Positions 9,191 through 16,941 of a stretch of 64,000 nt of DNA are shown here, in pieces. Position 1 is the first letter of the stretch. Every line of letters starts with the position of its first letter. Source of the DNA: Pyrinomonadaceae bacterium (GTDB taxonomy: Bacteria; Acidobacteriota; Blastocatellia; Pyrinomonadales; Pyrinomonadaceae); the NCBI GenBank assembly GCA_014380365.1, contig JACMJZ010000031.1:124001-188000 (forward strand), given 5' to 3'. The translations under genes and the position numbers were made by a program. The notes below the pieces were generated by a model. The model saw only the letters and a list, made by a program, of their open reading frames with translations, did no database searches and was not told where the DNA came from.

Positions 9191-10903
9191 TCATTCCAGA
9201 CTGGTGGCAGCGTGAGCCTCCACCAGTGAGCCCTTCTGTCTGTCGCCGCGAATCTTGATGAGGGCAACGATGGCGAGGTAGAGCGCCAGGACGACGAGGG
9301 CTGCGGCGGTAATCGCATTGATCAGTTCGATATCCAACACGCCCACCCCTATTTTAGTGACTTTCAGGTTTCCGATTACGAGCGCGACCAGCGCCCAGAG
9401 TGTGATCACAAGCACGAAGATCATCGGCAGGAGGGTGAAGGCGATTCGCTGGCGTGCCTGGTAAAGCCAGACCGTTATCGTCAGCAGCGTTAATCCGGCG
9501 AGCAACTGGTTTGACGCTCCAAACAGCGTCCAGAACTTCAGCCACGAGTTTGGCGGCGCGAAGAGGATGAAATAGAGCGGTAGCCCCAGAGTCAACAAGG
9601 TGCCGAGGAGCGCGCCAGCTTTACCCTTCCAGCCGAACAGCTCCTGCACAATGTAACGGCCCAGTCGCATTGAAACGTCGAGCGTGTCAAACACGAAAGT
9701 TGAAAAAGCCATCGCTCCGAAGGTGACCGCGAAGGCCAGGTTATCCTTGCCGATAATCAGCGTCAGAAATTGGCCGATGCCGTTGCCGTAGATCGTTCCT
9801 GGCGCTTTGCCGCGCAGCGTCTCCTGCGCGACGATCATCACGGTGACGAGAGCAATTAACGCCACGAAGCCCTCAGCCAACATCGCACCGTAGCCAACCG
9901 AGCGTATGTGCGACTCGCGATCTACCTGCTTCGACGTAGTACCCGAACAGACCAGGCCGTGAAAACCGGAGCAGGCCCCGCAGGCAATAGTCACAAAGAG
10001 AAACGGGAAAAGCGTCCCCGTCATTCCGCCGATATCAAACGATTTGAAAGCCGGTTGCTGAATATCGTAACCACCGAAGAAAACTCCGATGATGCCGAGC
10101 GCCAGCGCGGAGTAAAGAATAAATCCACCCAGATAGCCGCGTGGTTGGAGCAGCGCCCACACCGGCACGATCGACGCCACGCCGCAGTAAATAATAATCA
10201 GCACGCCCCAGGTCTTATGATCGAAGACCAGCCAGTTTGAAGTCATGGTGCCGACCCAGGAGAGCGCGAATGCTGCGGGGACGAAAATCAAAGTCACTAA
10301 CCAGAGCGGCGGGTTGAGATAACGCTGCACCAGACCCAGCAAGATCGAGAGCAACAGGTACATCACGCTGGCCGCAGCCACTGCGCCGCCTGGATTGAAG
10401 TTAACCATTGTGGCCTTCAACTCTTCGGAGCCACCGACGAACGTCCCCGCGGTAATATCCGCAAAGGCCACAATCACGTAGAGCAGTGCGATCCAAATGA
10501 AACCCATCATGGCGCGGCCGGCGCCGGTTCCCAGATGTTCGCGCGCGATCTCGGCAATCGAAGTGGCGCCGTGACGTACGGATGCCGCCAGAGACGCGAA
10601 GTCGTGCACGGCCCCGATCAACACTACGCCTAACCCGATCCACAGCAGACACGGCAGCCAGCCGAATGCCTGACAGGCGAGAATTGGCCCGGCTATGGGA
10701 CCGGCAGCGGCTATGGCGGAGAAGTGTTGACCGAAGAGATAGAAAGGTTTGGTGGGAACAAAGTCGACGCCGTCGTTCACTCGATTGGCGGGAGTTGTCC
10801 GTGCGTCGTCGAGCTTAAACTGTCGGGCTACCCAGCCGCCGTAGAGACGATAGGCGGCAGCCAACATCAGTAGAAAGCCGACTGCAAGCAGCGTCAGCGT
10901 CAC
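9191..10903 (-). CDS. cstA: CstA-type carbon starvation/pyruvate transporter
   Basis: Polytopic membrane transporter of 570 residues. In Enterobacteria, homologues (CstA, BtsT) import pyruvate or peptides. The start is GTG at 10903. Family stretches are HFSAIAAAGPIAGPILACQ near residue 65, GAVHDFASL near 95, and ACGACSGFHGLVCSGTTSKQ near 310. The protein is shorter than E. coli CstA (about 700) and ends soon after the last membrane helix, as in other short homologues. It converges with the HEAT gene. The gap holds a weak hairpin around CTTCTCAAA/TTTGAGAGAAG (9093-9123). Confidence 0.92.
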   Translation of the reverse strand: MTLTLLAVGFLLMLAAAYRLYGGWVARQFKLDDARTTPANRVNDGVDFVPTKPFYLFGQHFSAIAAAGPIAGPILACQAFGWLPCLLWIGLGVVLIGAVHDFASLAASVRHGATSIAEIAREHLGTGAGRAMMGFIWIALLYVIVAFADITAGTFVGGSEELKATMVNFNPGGAVAAASVMYLLLSILLGLVQRYLNPPLWLVTLIFVPAAFALSWVGTMTSNWLVFDHKTWGVLIIIYCGVASIVPVWALLQPRGYLGGFILYSALALGIIGVFFGGYDIQQPAFKSFDIGGMTGTLFPFLFVTIACGACSGFHGLVCSGTTSKQVDRESHIRSVGYGAMLAEGFVALIALVTVMIVAQETLRGKAPGTIYGNGIGQFLTLIIGKDNLAFAVTFGAMAFSTFVFDTLDVSMRLGRYIVQELFGWKGKAGALLGTLLTLGLPLYFILFAPPNSWLKFWTLFGASNQLLAGLTLLTITVWLYQARQRIAFTLLPMIFVLVITLWALVALVIGNLKVTKIGVGVLDIELINAITAAALVVLALYLAIVALIKIRGDRQKGSLVEAHAATSLE

Positions 10904-10942
10904 GTTAAAGAGTCTCCATAGAACTCGTCATCATGCGCCCGG

Positions 10943-11224
10943 CTAGCGATCGCGCCAATAACCGGGCCGTTTTTGGTGCGCAACTGCTGTAATGAATACT
11001 ACGCTGTTCTTGATGCGGTAAAGAAAAGGAAATCTCGCGAGCACGTAGCGTCGTTCACCGGAGCGTGCCTCAGGCCAACGCGTTGGCGACGCGGCGATAT
11101 GTCGGAGGGATTCAGCGATGTCGGTAGCGAACGCACGGGCCGCGAGTTTGCTCCGCTCTCGATACCAACTCTTTGCTTCGGAGAGTTCCTGGTCAGCTTC
11201 GGGATGGAATTCGATCGTGATCAT
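10943..11224 (-). CDS. ParE/RelE-family toxin
   Basis: Small basic protein of 93 residues when started at ATG 11224, which overlaps the antitoxin stop as ATGA. Upstream in-frame codons lie inside the antitoxin gene and are rejected. Features of the ParE/RelE superfamily are an N-terminal strand MITIEFHPEADQEL, a helical pair, and the C-terminal strand pair RRYVLARFPFLYRI followed by VVFITAVAHQKRPGYW. The family includes gyrase poisons and ribosome-dependent RNases; which one applies here cannot be told. The order antitoxin-then-toxin with overlap is classical. The C-terminal AHQKRPGYWRDR is typical of ParE-like members. Confidence 0.88.
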   Translation of the reverse strand: MITIEFHPEADQELSEAKSWYRERSKLAARAFATDIAESLRHIAASPTRWPEARSGERRYVLARFPFLYRIKNSVVFITAVAHQKRPGYWRDR

Positions 11225-11448
11225 TCGCCGCTCATTAGCTTGGCCTTGATCTCCTCCCAGGGAATTGTCTGAACCTTGCCCGACTCGATTTCCTGCCAAC
11301 GTCGCTCGGCTTCCTCGGTCCACGCACTTTCAACATCTGGATCACCAGGTGTTTCCAGGCTTTCAATCAGCAGACCAGCGAGCGTGGCGCGGTCGTTGTC
11401 TGTTAATTCCAGCGCCTCGCGAAACAACTGTCTGAGTTCGGTTGCCAT
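11221..11448 (-). CDS. addiction-module antitoxin (Unstab_antitox/TIGR02574-like)
   Basis: Acidic protein of 75 residues, partner of the ParE-like toxin. The start ELRQLFREALELTDNDRATL followed by LLIESLE matches the small antitoxins that precede RelE/ParE toxins in many soil bacteria. The C-terminal half contains VESAWTEEAERRWQEIESG, which in this family wraps the toxin. No separate DNA-binding domain is apparent. It is the first gene of the two-gene module. Confidence 0.85.
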   Translation of the reverse strand: MATELRQLFREALELTDNDRATLAGLLIESLETPGDPDVESAWTEEAERRWQEIESGKVQTIPWEEIKAKLMSGE

Positions 11449-11573
11449 AAATCCAATTTTACGCGAAGCGGCTGAAGATTCCTACGGATTAGTGACTGCT
11501 TCGGCAATGTCATACCACATTTCCTCAGTCAGCCTTTATTGTTAGACTTTCGTCATTCAAGATATGAACCTAT

Positions 11574-12359
11574 ATGAACCGACTCGTAAAACTGGAAAAT
11601 CTCGACACTAGTTTCGTCAATCTTGGCGCGCTGATTCGCCATCTGCGTCAGCGTAACTTTGTGGGCCGCGTGAAAGTGGCGCTCGAAGAGTATGAGGCCG
11701 ACGTCTTCCTCTACGGCGCTGAAGAGCCCAGCATTTGGGAGAAAAACCATGCAACTGGACGAGGCGCGCAGGGTAGGGATGCGATGGAACGATTACTGGT
11801 GCGCGCGCGTGAACCCGGCGGAATGATTACGATCTACGAAGGCCCAAAAGAAACTGGAAGCGCTAACGACAAGTCGCCCGGTTCCTCTGAAACGGCGGTC
11901 GTTGCCGAGGCTCATGAGTCGGCCGGATCCAGCATGGGTCACGTTCCGGCAGCATTAACTGTAGAAGTGGACTGGGACGAGCTGATTGTGGCAAGTGGGG
12001 AATTGATTGCCGCCGTTGAGCGCGCCGCACAGAGCGCTAACGAAGACTTCGTCGCTCATTTTCGCTCGGCGCTGGTAGCGCTCGGAGACGACTATCCCTT
12101 TTTGGATCCCACGCTAGGTGGATTTCAATACTGCAATGCAAAGGTACAACTGCGCGAGCGTCCGGCTGCGAGCGACTTTGTTTCGAGTTTGACTGAAGGC
12201 CTCCGCCGTACAGTTAGTAAACTTGCGGATGGGAAGGCCGGCGCGCGTTTTCGGGAGCGCGTCGCGGTGGAGTTGGCGGTGGTGGCGCGAAGAAATGAAA
12301 ATGCGTATGCGCAGTTTACTCCGCATCTCGACCGCATCGCCGGGACGAGAGTCCTTTGA
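11574..12359 (+). CDS. hypothetical protein with conserved-looking N-terminal region
   Basis: Soluble acidic protein of 261 residues, family not recognised. It has a compact N-terminal segment (1-50, including LDTSFVNLGALIRHLRQRNFVGRVKVALEEYEADVFLYG, here split by description only at residues 9-48), a low-complexity middle (about 95-130), and a helical C-terminal half that ends YAQFTPHLDRIAG. No signal peptide or membrane helix. No good Shine-Dalgarno precedes the ATG; a short direct repeat ATATGAACC stands just before it. The TGA stop is followed at once by a palindromic gap filler that runs to the start of the stress protein, so the two genes may be cotranscribed. Confidence 0.6.
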   Translation: MNRLVKLENLDTSFVNLGALIRHLRQRNFVGRVKVALEEYEADVFLYGAEEPSIWEKNHATGRGAQGRDAMERLLVRAREPGGMITIYEGPKETGSANDKSPGSSETAVVAEAHESAGSSMGHVPAALTVEVDWDELIVASGELIAAVERAAQSANEDFVAHFRSALVALGDDYPFLDPTLGGFQYCNAKVQLRERPAASDFVSSLTEGLRRTVSKLADGKAGARFRERVAVELAVVARRNENAYAQFTPHLDRIAGTRVL

Positions 12360-12446
12360 ATTTTCGGGATTTCGAAATTCGGAATTCGGAATCAACGTGA
12401 ACTGCTTGACCAAATCCGAAATCCGAAATTCGCAATCGAAATTCCC
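12357..12446. repeat. inverted repeat joining a stop codon to the next start codon
   Basis: Left arm of the type GGGATTTCGAAATTCGGAATTC (from about 12365) and right arm of the type GAAATCCGAAATTCGC (about 12418-12433). The element starts at the TGA of the upstream gene and ends exactly before the ATG at 12447. It leaves no recognisable Shine-Dalgarno for the stress protein. Confidence 0.65.
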
Positions 12447-13406
12447 ATGTATCCTTTCAGAAATATTCTATTCCCGACGGATTTCACGCCCCACGCTCGG
12501 GCCGCACTGAAGTATGCGGCGGCGTTTGCGCGTAGCGGTGGCGGACGCGTCGTAGTGTTTAGTGTTCAAAGCGGCAGCGTTCCGGCAAATTTACTCACGA
12601 TGCCGGAGGGTGTTTTCGCAGAACAGGAGAATCATTGGCTGCTGCAACTCCGAACCGAGGTTCAAAACCTTTTGGCCGATCCACTCTTTGATGGCCTTGA
12701 GGTCGAACCAGTTATCGTCGAAGGAGAGCCTGCGCCCGAGATCGCGAAAGCTGTACTCGCCTACGACATCGACCTGGTTACCGTCGTCACTCACGGCCGC
12801 AAAGGCCTCTCCCGCGCACTCTGGGGTTCGACCGCCGAGGAAATTATCGCGGAAGCCGTTTGCCCGGTGCTCACAATTCGTCCTCCTCAGCATGATTTTG
12901 TAGAAAATCAAGCTGGGCGCAGCCAGATTCATCTGAATCGCGTCTTGTTATCGACAAACTTCCGGCCATCATCTGTTGCTGCTACCCAAGTGGCGACACA
13001 ACTCGCAAATCAAACGGGAGCGGAGTTGCATGCCGTTTATGTGATTGGAGACTACCTCGAGCAGATCTCGGTGATGTTTCCCGAAAGCGGCCTCAACGCG
13101 CTGGCGCGGTTGCGCACTTACGTGCAGGAGCGCATGGGCCAGCTTTCACGCGAAGACGGCGCTCGCGCCATCGCCCACATTGCCGAAGGAAGGCCTTATG
13201 CAGAGATTGTTCGGATAGCAACGGAGAAGGAGGCCGATCTTGTGGTTATTGGCACGAATGTTCACGCATCGCTTTTTGGAGGCACACCCGTGCTCGGCTC
13301 GGAAATTGAACGCGTTGTGCGAAACGCGCCGTGTCCCGTTCTTTGCGTACCCGCAGCAAAAGTCCTAACGCCTCTTCCGGCGCTAATCACCCAGCCCGTC
13401 AGCTAG
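12447..13406 (+). CDS. tandem-domain universal stress protein (UspA family)
   Basis: Cytosolic protein of 319 residues made of two UspA domains, about 1-150 and 165-310. The first begins FRNILFPTDFTPHARAAL. Its nucleotide-loop region is VTHGRKGLSRALWGSTAEEI. The second ends VIGTNVHASLFGG followed by EIERVVRNAPCPVLCVP. Loops of the G-x2-G-x9-G(S/T) kind suggest that at least the first domain may bind ATP. Tandem Usp proteins serve in stress survival, but the specific partner is unknown. The start codon directly follows a repeat arm and has no visible ribosome-binding site. Unequal codon or base use was not evident. Confidence 0.92.
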   Translation: MYPFRNILFPTDFTPHARAALKYAAAFARSGGGRVVVFSVQSGSVPANLLTMPEGVFAEQENHWLLQLRTEVQNLLADPLFDGLEVEPVIVEGEPAPEIAKAVLAYDIDLVTVVTHGRKGLSRALWGSTAEEIIAEAVCPVLTIRPPQHDFVENQAGRSQIHLNRVLLSTNFRPSSVAATQVATQLANQTGAELHAVYVIGDYLEQISVMFPESGLNALARLRTYVQERMGQLSREDGARAIAHIAEGRPYAEIVRIATEKEADLVVIGTNVHASLFGGTPVLGSEIERVVRNAPCPVLCVPAAKVLTPLPALITQPVS

Positions 13407-13437
13407 GTTCGAGGTCAAGCTCTTTCGCGCGACGATT

Positions 13438-13545
13438 CCGGGGCAGTAGCCCGCGCGTAAGCAAGGGCGTTGCCTTCGTGAGCAGATACGATGAGTTGGT
13501 GTCGTGGGGACGACGCCCTTCCTTACGGTCGGGCTACTGCCCCGG
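13438..13545. repeat. F1 palindrome, copy A
   Basis: Left arm CCGGGGCAGTAGCCCG (from 13438) continuing to GGGCGT, and right arm ACGCCCTTCCTTACGG continuing to GGGCTACTGCCCCGG (to 13545), with about 40 bases between. Same family as the elements at 51981-52060 and 53276-53352. It lies between two convergent genes without touching either stop. Confidence 0.85.
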
Positions 13546-13567
13546 AGAGGTGATTGTTTCTGTTCGC

Positions 13568-14371
13568 TTACTGGGAAACTAATTGCAAGCGACCGTCCGG
13601 CAGTCTCACAGGAAACACGCTCGGTTCATACATCGTCAGCGGAGTTGATTCCTTGCGCTGCGCGCTGGCGAGTTGATCGCGGGTGATGTTGTAGGCGTAA
13701 CGCGCGGCTGAAGGATCGCGAATCATCCCATAGCGTTTACTGATTCGCCGCACATACTCCTGTGTTTCATTGTATGGTGGAACGCGCCAGCCATACTTCA
13801 TTACCGCACCCTCGCCGGCGTTGTAGCCAGCCAGTGCCAGATTTACGTCGCCCTTAAACATGTTCAGAAGAAAGCGCATGTAACGTGCGCCGCCTTCCAC
13901 GTTCTGACGCGGATCCCAAATACTGGTGACGCCAAAACGGCGCGCAGTGCCCGGCATCAACTGCATGAGGCCGCTCGCACCTTTGTGCGAAAGGGCGCGA
14001 GGCTTGAATGTCGATTCCTGATGCATGATCGAGTAGAGGAGCAGGGGATCGACGCCATTGCGCGTGCCGGATTCAACAATCAGGGAATCGGTATTCGAAT
14101 TTCCGGTCGTGTATCCGCCAAGCGAGTTGTTACCCTTGATTTCTGCCATCCGGGTATTGATGATTGCGTTAATCGATTCGGCGCTGGCCGCATAGCCACC
14201 CCGACGAAGTTTCTTACCGGCAACCACCTTCGACGGCGCAGGCGGCGGCGTCTCGACCCTGATTCCATTTGCGAAATCGAAGTTATCGAAACGATAGCCA
14301 ACGGTATTCTGAGCGAAGGCCGCGGTGGTCGTAAGGAGAAGTAGCGCAACAGAAAGGGTAAACGTTTTCAT
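13568..14371 (-). CDS. secreted lytic transglycosylase (SLT family)
   Basis: Cleaves the glycan strand of peptidoglycan between MurNAc and GlcNAc, forming anhydro-MurNAc. The 267-residue precursor has a signal peptide (1-20, ending TAAFA/Q). The catalytic domain (about 95-225) carries Glu119 in HQESTFKP, the GLMQLMP motif (134-140), AGYNAGEGAV (181-190) and YNETQEYV. All family 1 SLT motifs are intact. The N-terminal 75 residues after the signal are Pro/Lys-rich and may be a linker. It converges with the stress protein across an F1 palindrome. Confidence 0.93.
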   Translation of the reverse strand: MKTFTLSVALLLLTTTAAFAQNTVGYRFDNFDFANGIRVETPPPAPSKVVAGKKLRRGGYAASAESINAIINTRMAEIKGNNSLGGYTTGNSNTDSLIVESGTRNGVDPLLLYSIMHQESTFKPRALSHKGASGLMQLMPGTARRFGVTSIWDPRQNVEGGARYMRFLLNMFKGDVNLALAGYNAGEGAVMKYGWRVPPYNETQEYVRRISKRYGMIRDPSAARYAYNITRDQLASAQRKESTPLTMYEPSVFPVRLPDGRLQLVSQ

Positions 14372-14604
14372 TTGGGGTCAGTCGCTTCGGTAATCCGGAA
14401 TTAGTTAATGGTCGGCGTGCAGGCGAGCCTTAGTCCAACCAAAGGGCAGATAGCGTGAGGAGACTTCAAGGACATTGGCCTCTGAAATTGCGTCGCGAGA
14501 CCAGGAGGAATACTAACACATGGGTTTAACCATTGCCAACACCTTGGGTTTACACACCAAAACCCCAAGCTTTCGAGGGTTTCGGACAGCATCTTGAAGC
14601 AGAT

Positions 14605-15615
14605 TCAGGTGAATTGGCTTCCGTTAATTCGATGAGCAAGGTTCGGAGCCTCTTCGAGATTGGGCACCCGCCCCGCGAGCAAAAGATATGAATAAAGCGC
14701 GAGTCCGGTGAGGCCTGCGACGCTGAATTTGATTGCCGCCGGAATCGGAGCGGGGGAGATGAAGCCCTCGATTATTCCCGCGATCACCAGCAACACCGCC
14801 ACTCCCATCATCAAACGCACCGCATCTTTGCCACGGCTCTTCAGCGCGTCGGCGCGAGACATGTCGCCAGGCATCAACATCGCGCTGCCTATCAACAAAC
14901 CGGCGCCGCCGGCAATGAAGATGCACGACAGCTCGATTACACCGTGGCCCACCATGAAGGTGAGAAGATCGTTGCCAAAGCCCGCGCGATAGGTTAGCGC
15001 GAGTACGGACGCGATGTTCGCGCCGTTGTAGGCAAGAAAGAATAAAGTGCCCACGGCAAACAATGCTCCGAAGGCGAAAGTGTAAATCGTGACCTGAATG
15101 TTGTGCGTGAGAATCGAGCTGGCGCCGACCTGGTTAGCCTGATTTAGATCTTCCCACCAGTGAGTTTTTGTCTCTATGTAGAGTTCTCTAAAGGCTGGCG
15201 CTACGCCAACGAGTTCGGAAAACTCCGGATCGTATTTGGTCCCTACAAACCCGATGACCCCAAAGATTAGAAAGACGCTGAAGGAGAGGGCGGTATACGC
15301 CCACGTGCGACGGAACGTTTGGGGAAACTCCTTCACAAAGAAGTTCTTGACGCGCGAACCGCCCTGCGCATCTGCCTGATAAATGCGGCCATGTGCGCGA
15401 ATGACGAGGCTATTCAGATAATTGATCAGACGAGGATCACGCGACTCAGCTCGGGCGATGGCGAGGTCAGCGGCGGTGCGTCGATAGATGCGCCCCAGCT
15501 CGCGCACCTCTTCGCGATGGAGCCGGCGCAGCGAGGTGGCGTCCAGCAACTTCAGCAGGTCTTCCAGACGCTGCCAGGCGGATTTATGTTGGTCGATGAA
15601 ATGATCGTTAGCCAT
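14605..15615 (-). CDS. SpoIIM/DUF95-family membrane protein
   Basis: Membrane protein of 336 residues. A soluble helical N-terminus (about 1-105, beginning with QHKSAWQRLEDLLKLLD) is followed by five or six membrane segments between about 108 and 320. The central LTHNIQVTIYTFAFGALFAV and FMVGHGVIELSCIFIAGGAGL are the hallmark stretches of stage II sporulation protein M relatives. In Bacillus SpoIIM belongs to the engulfment machinery. Many non-sporulating bacteria carry homologues of unknown role, and no other sporulation gene is seen here. It diverges from glutamate formimidoyltransferase across an inverted repeat. Confidence 0.85.
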   Translation of the reverse strand: MANDHFIDQHKSAWQRLEDLLKLLDATSLRRLHREEVRELGRIYRRTAADLAIARAESRDPRLINYLNSLVIRAHGRIYQADAQGGSRVKNFFVKEFPQTFRRTWAYTALSFSVFLIFGVIGFVGTKYDPEFSELVGVAPAFRELYIETKTHWWEDLNQANQVGASSILTHNIQVTIYTFAFGALFAVGTLFFLAYNGANIASVLALTYRAGFGNDLLTFMVGHGVIELSCIFIAGGAGLLIGSAMLMPGDMSRADALKSRGKDAVRLMMGVAVLLVIAGIIEGFISPAPIPAAIKFSVAGLTGLALYSYLLLAGRVPNLEEAPNLAHRINGSQFT

Positions 15616-15619
15616 AAGT

Positions 15620-15742
15620 CAGTAAGCGGTAGGCAGCAGGCAGCAGGCAGTGCTAGTCTTCATCTCATCTGATACCAGGCAGGGAGCAAGCTTCCGTGAG
15701 ATCATACGGAACTGCCCACTGCCGTCTACTTACTGCCTACTG
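15620..15742. repeat. inverted repeat spanning a divergent promoter region up to the start codon
   Basis: Left arm CAGTAAGCGGTAGGCAGCAG (from 15620) and right arm ending CTACTTACTGCCTACTG (to 15742). The right arm abuts the ATG at 15743, and the left arm begins 5 bases from the SpoIIM start. Neither gene therefore has a normal ribosome-binding site next to its start. Confidence 0.75.
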
Positions 15743-16663
15743 ATGCAAAGCATCGTCGAGTGTGTACCAAACTTCAGCGAAGGCCGCAAGCCTCAAACTG
15801 TCGCGCGCCTGGTCGAAGCTATCCAGTCGATAGAAACTGCTTGCGTGCTTGATACTCACATTGATCCCGATCATAACCGCTCAGTTATCACTTTCGTTGC
15901 TTCGCCCGGAAAGGTCGTTGACGCCGCCGTAACGGCAGTGTCCACGGCGGCGTCCCTGATCGACATGCGCGCTCATCAAGGCGTGCATCCTCGCCTGGGT
16001 GCCACGGATGTCCTTCCATTTGTGCCGATTCAGGGCGTGACCATCGACGATTGCGCGGCGCTGGCGCATCAGGCCGGCGAGCGGATCGCCGACGAACTTT
16101 CGATTCCGGTCTTTTTTTATGAACGCGCCGCACTCAGGCCTGAGCGCAGAAACCTTGAGGATGTCCGGCGAGGCGCACTGGAGTTGCTGCGGGAACAGAT
16201 TGCGGTAGACCCGCGTCGCGCTCCCGATCGCGGACCACTCGTCGTACATGTCACAGCGGGAGCGATTGCAGTCGGCGCACGTCCGTTTCTGATCGCCTTC
16301 AACGTGAATTTGAAGACGACGGACGTCACGGTGGCGAGAAAGATTGCCCGGGTGGTCAGGGCGCGTCATGGTGGCTTGCCGTTTGTAAAGGCGTTGGGAT
16401 TTGAATTGTCGACACGCGGGCTGGTGCAGGTGTCGATGAATATCGTGAACTACGAAGTCACCGGCATGAGGCAGGCATACGACGCTGTCCGTGACGAAGC
16501 GAACCGGCTAAACGTCGAGATTTCAAGTACCGAGATTGTTGGGTTGGTCCCGGAAAACGCCCTCGATCGGTCGGCGGGGTATTTTGAGAAACTTGAAAAC
16601 TTCTCCGAGGACAAGATTCTCGAGAATCGCCTGCGGATGTGTAACCCAGTTGGAGATGTCTGA
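15743..16663 (+). CDS. ftcD: glutamate formimidoyltransferase
   Basis: Transfers the formimino group of N-formimino-glutamate to tetrahydrofolate in histidine degradation. It has 306 residues, the length of the stand-alone transferase; the cyclodeaminase domain of the animal fusion enzyme is absent. Conserved stretches are IVECVPNFSEGR (3-14), THIDPDHNRSVITF near 37-50, and HQGVHPRLGATDVLPFVP near 80, where the catalytic His of the family lies. The ATG at 15743 is chosen because homologues begin at this point and the upstream extension is made of repeat sequence. No other histidine-degradation gene is adjacent. Confidence 0.92.
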   Translation: MQSIVECVPNFSEGRKPQTVARLVEAIQSIETACVLDTHIDPDHNRSVITFVASPGKVVDAAVTAVSTAASLIDMRAHQGVHPRLGATDVLPFVPIQGVTIDDCAALAHQAGERIADELSIPVFFYERAALRPERRNLEDVRRGALELLREQIAVDPRRAPDRGPLVVHVTAGAIAVGARPFLIAFNVNLKTTDVTVARKIARVVRARHGGLPFVKALGFELSTRGLVQVSMNIVNYEVTGMRQAYDAVRDEANRLNVEISSTEIVGLVPENALDRSAGYFEKLENFSEDKILENRLRMCNPVGDV

Positions 16664-16679
16664 AGATCAGAAGGTGTCG

Positions 16680-16838
16680 CGGCTCGGCCGCAGCACAGTG
16701 CGGTAAGGCTCTGCCTTACCGATGAGCTTCTATGATTTGCAGGAGGCTATGCCTCCGATTCATGAGGCGCAGCCTCAAAAGGGAAGGGGTGCGTCGGAAA
16801 GGCACAGCCTTTCCGCACTGTGCGGCGGCAAAGCCGCA
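16680..16838. repeat. F2 compound palindrome, copy A
   Basis: Outer arms GCACAGTGCGGTAAGGC (near 16693) and CCTTTCCGCACTGTGC (ending near 16823), with inner hairpins GGTAAGGCTCTGCCTTACC and GAGGCTATGCCTC, and a trailing GCGGCAAAGCCGC. The same design recurs at 50003-50167. It is wholly intergenic. Confidence 0.8.
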
Positions 16839-16892
16839 ATGGTGAACTCACTGTGGCCATCGCACATCAAACGGCGAAGCCGTGGCTACGAA

Positions 16893-16920
16893 AGAGCGGG
16901 GGCAGGCCCCCTTCCTTACC
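16893..16920. repeat. GAGCGGGGGC hairpin half-element
   Basis: GAGCGGGGGCAGGCCCCC followed by TTCCTTACC. It matches one arm of the palindrome at 18691-18834 and stands between F2 copy A and the 3' end of the next gene. Confidence 0.6.
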
Positions 16921-16941
16921 TGAGAGATATTCAATCGAGTC

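Noticed and set aside
10943-11323. Longer form of the toxin starting at 11323
   Set aside because: The extra 33 residues lie within the antitoxin gene in another frame and have no resemblance to ParE. The ATG at 11224 gives the classical ATGA overlap.
12447-12460. An alternative start for the stress protein further downstream
   Set aside because: The Usp fold begins at FRNILFPTDF just after the ATG; a later start would cut the first strand.
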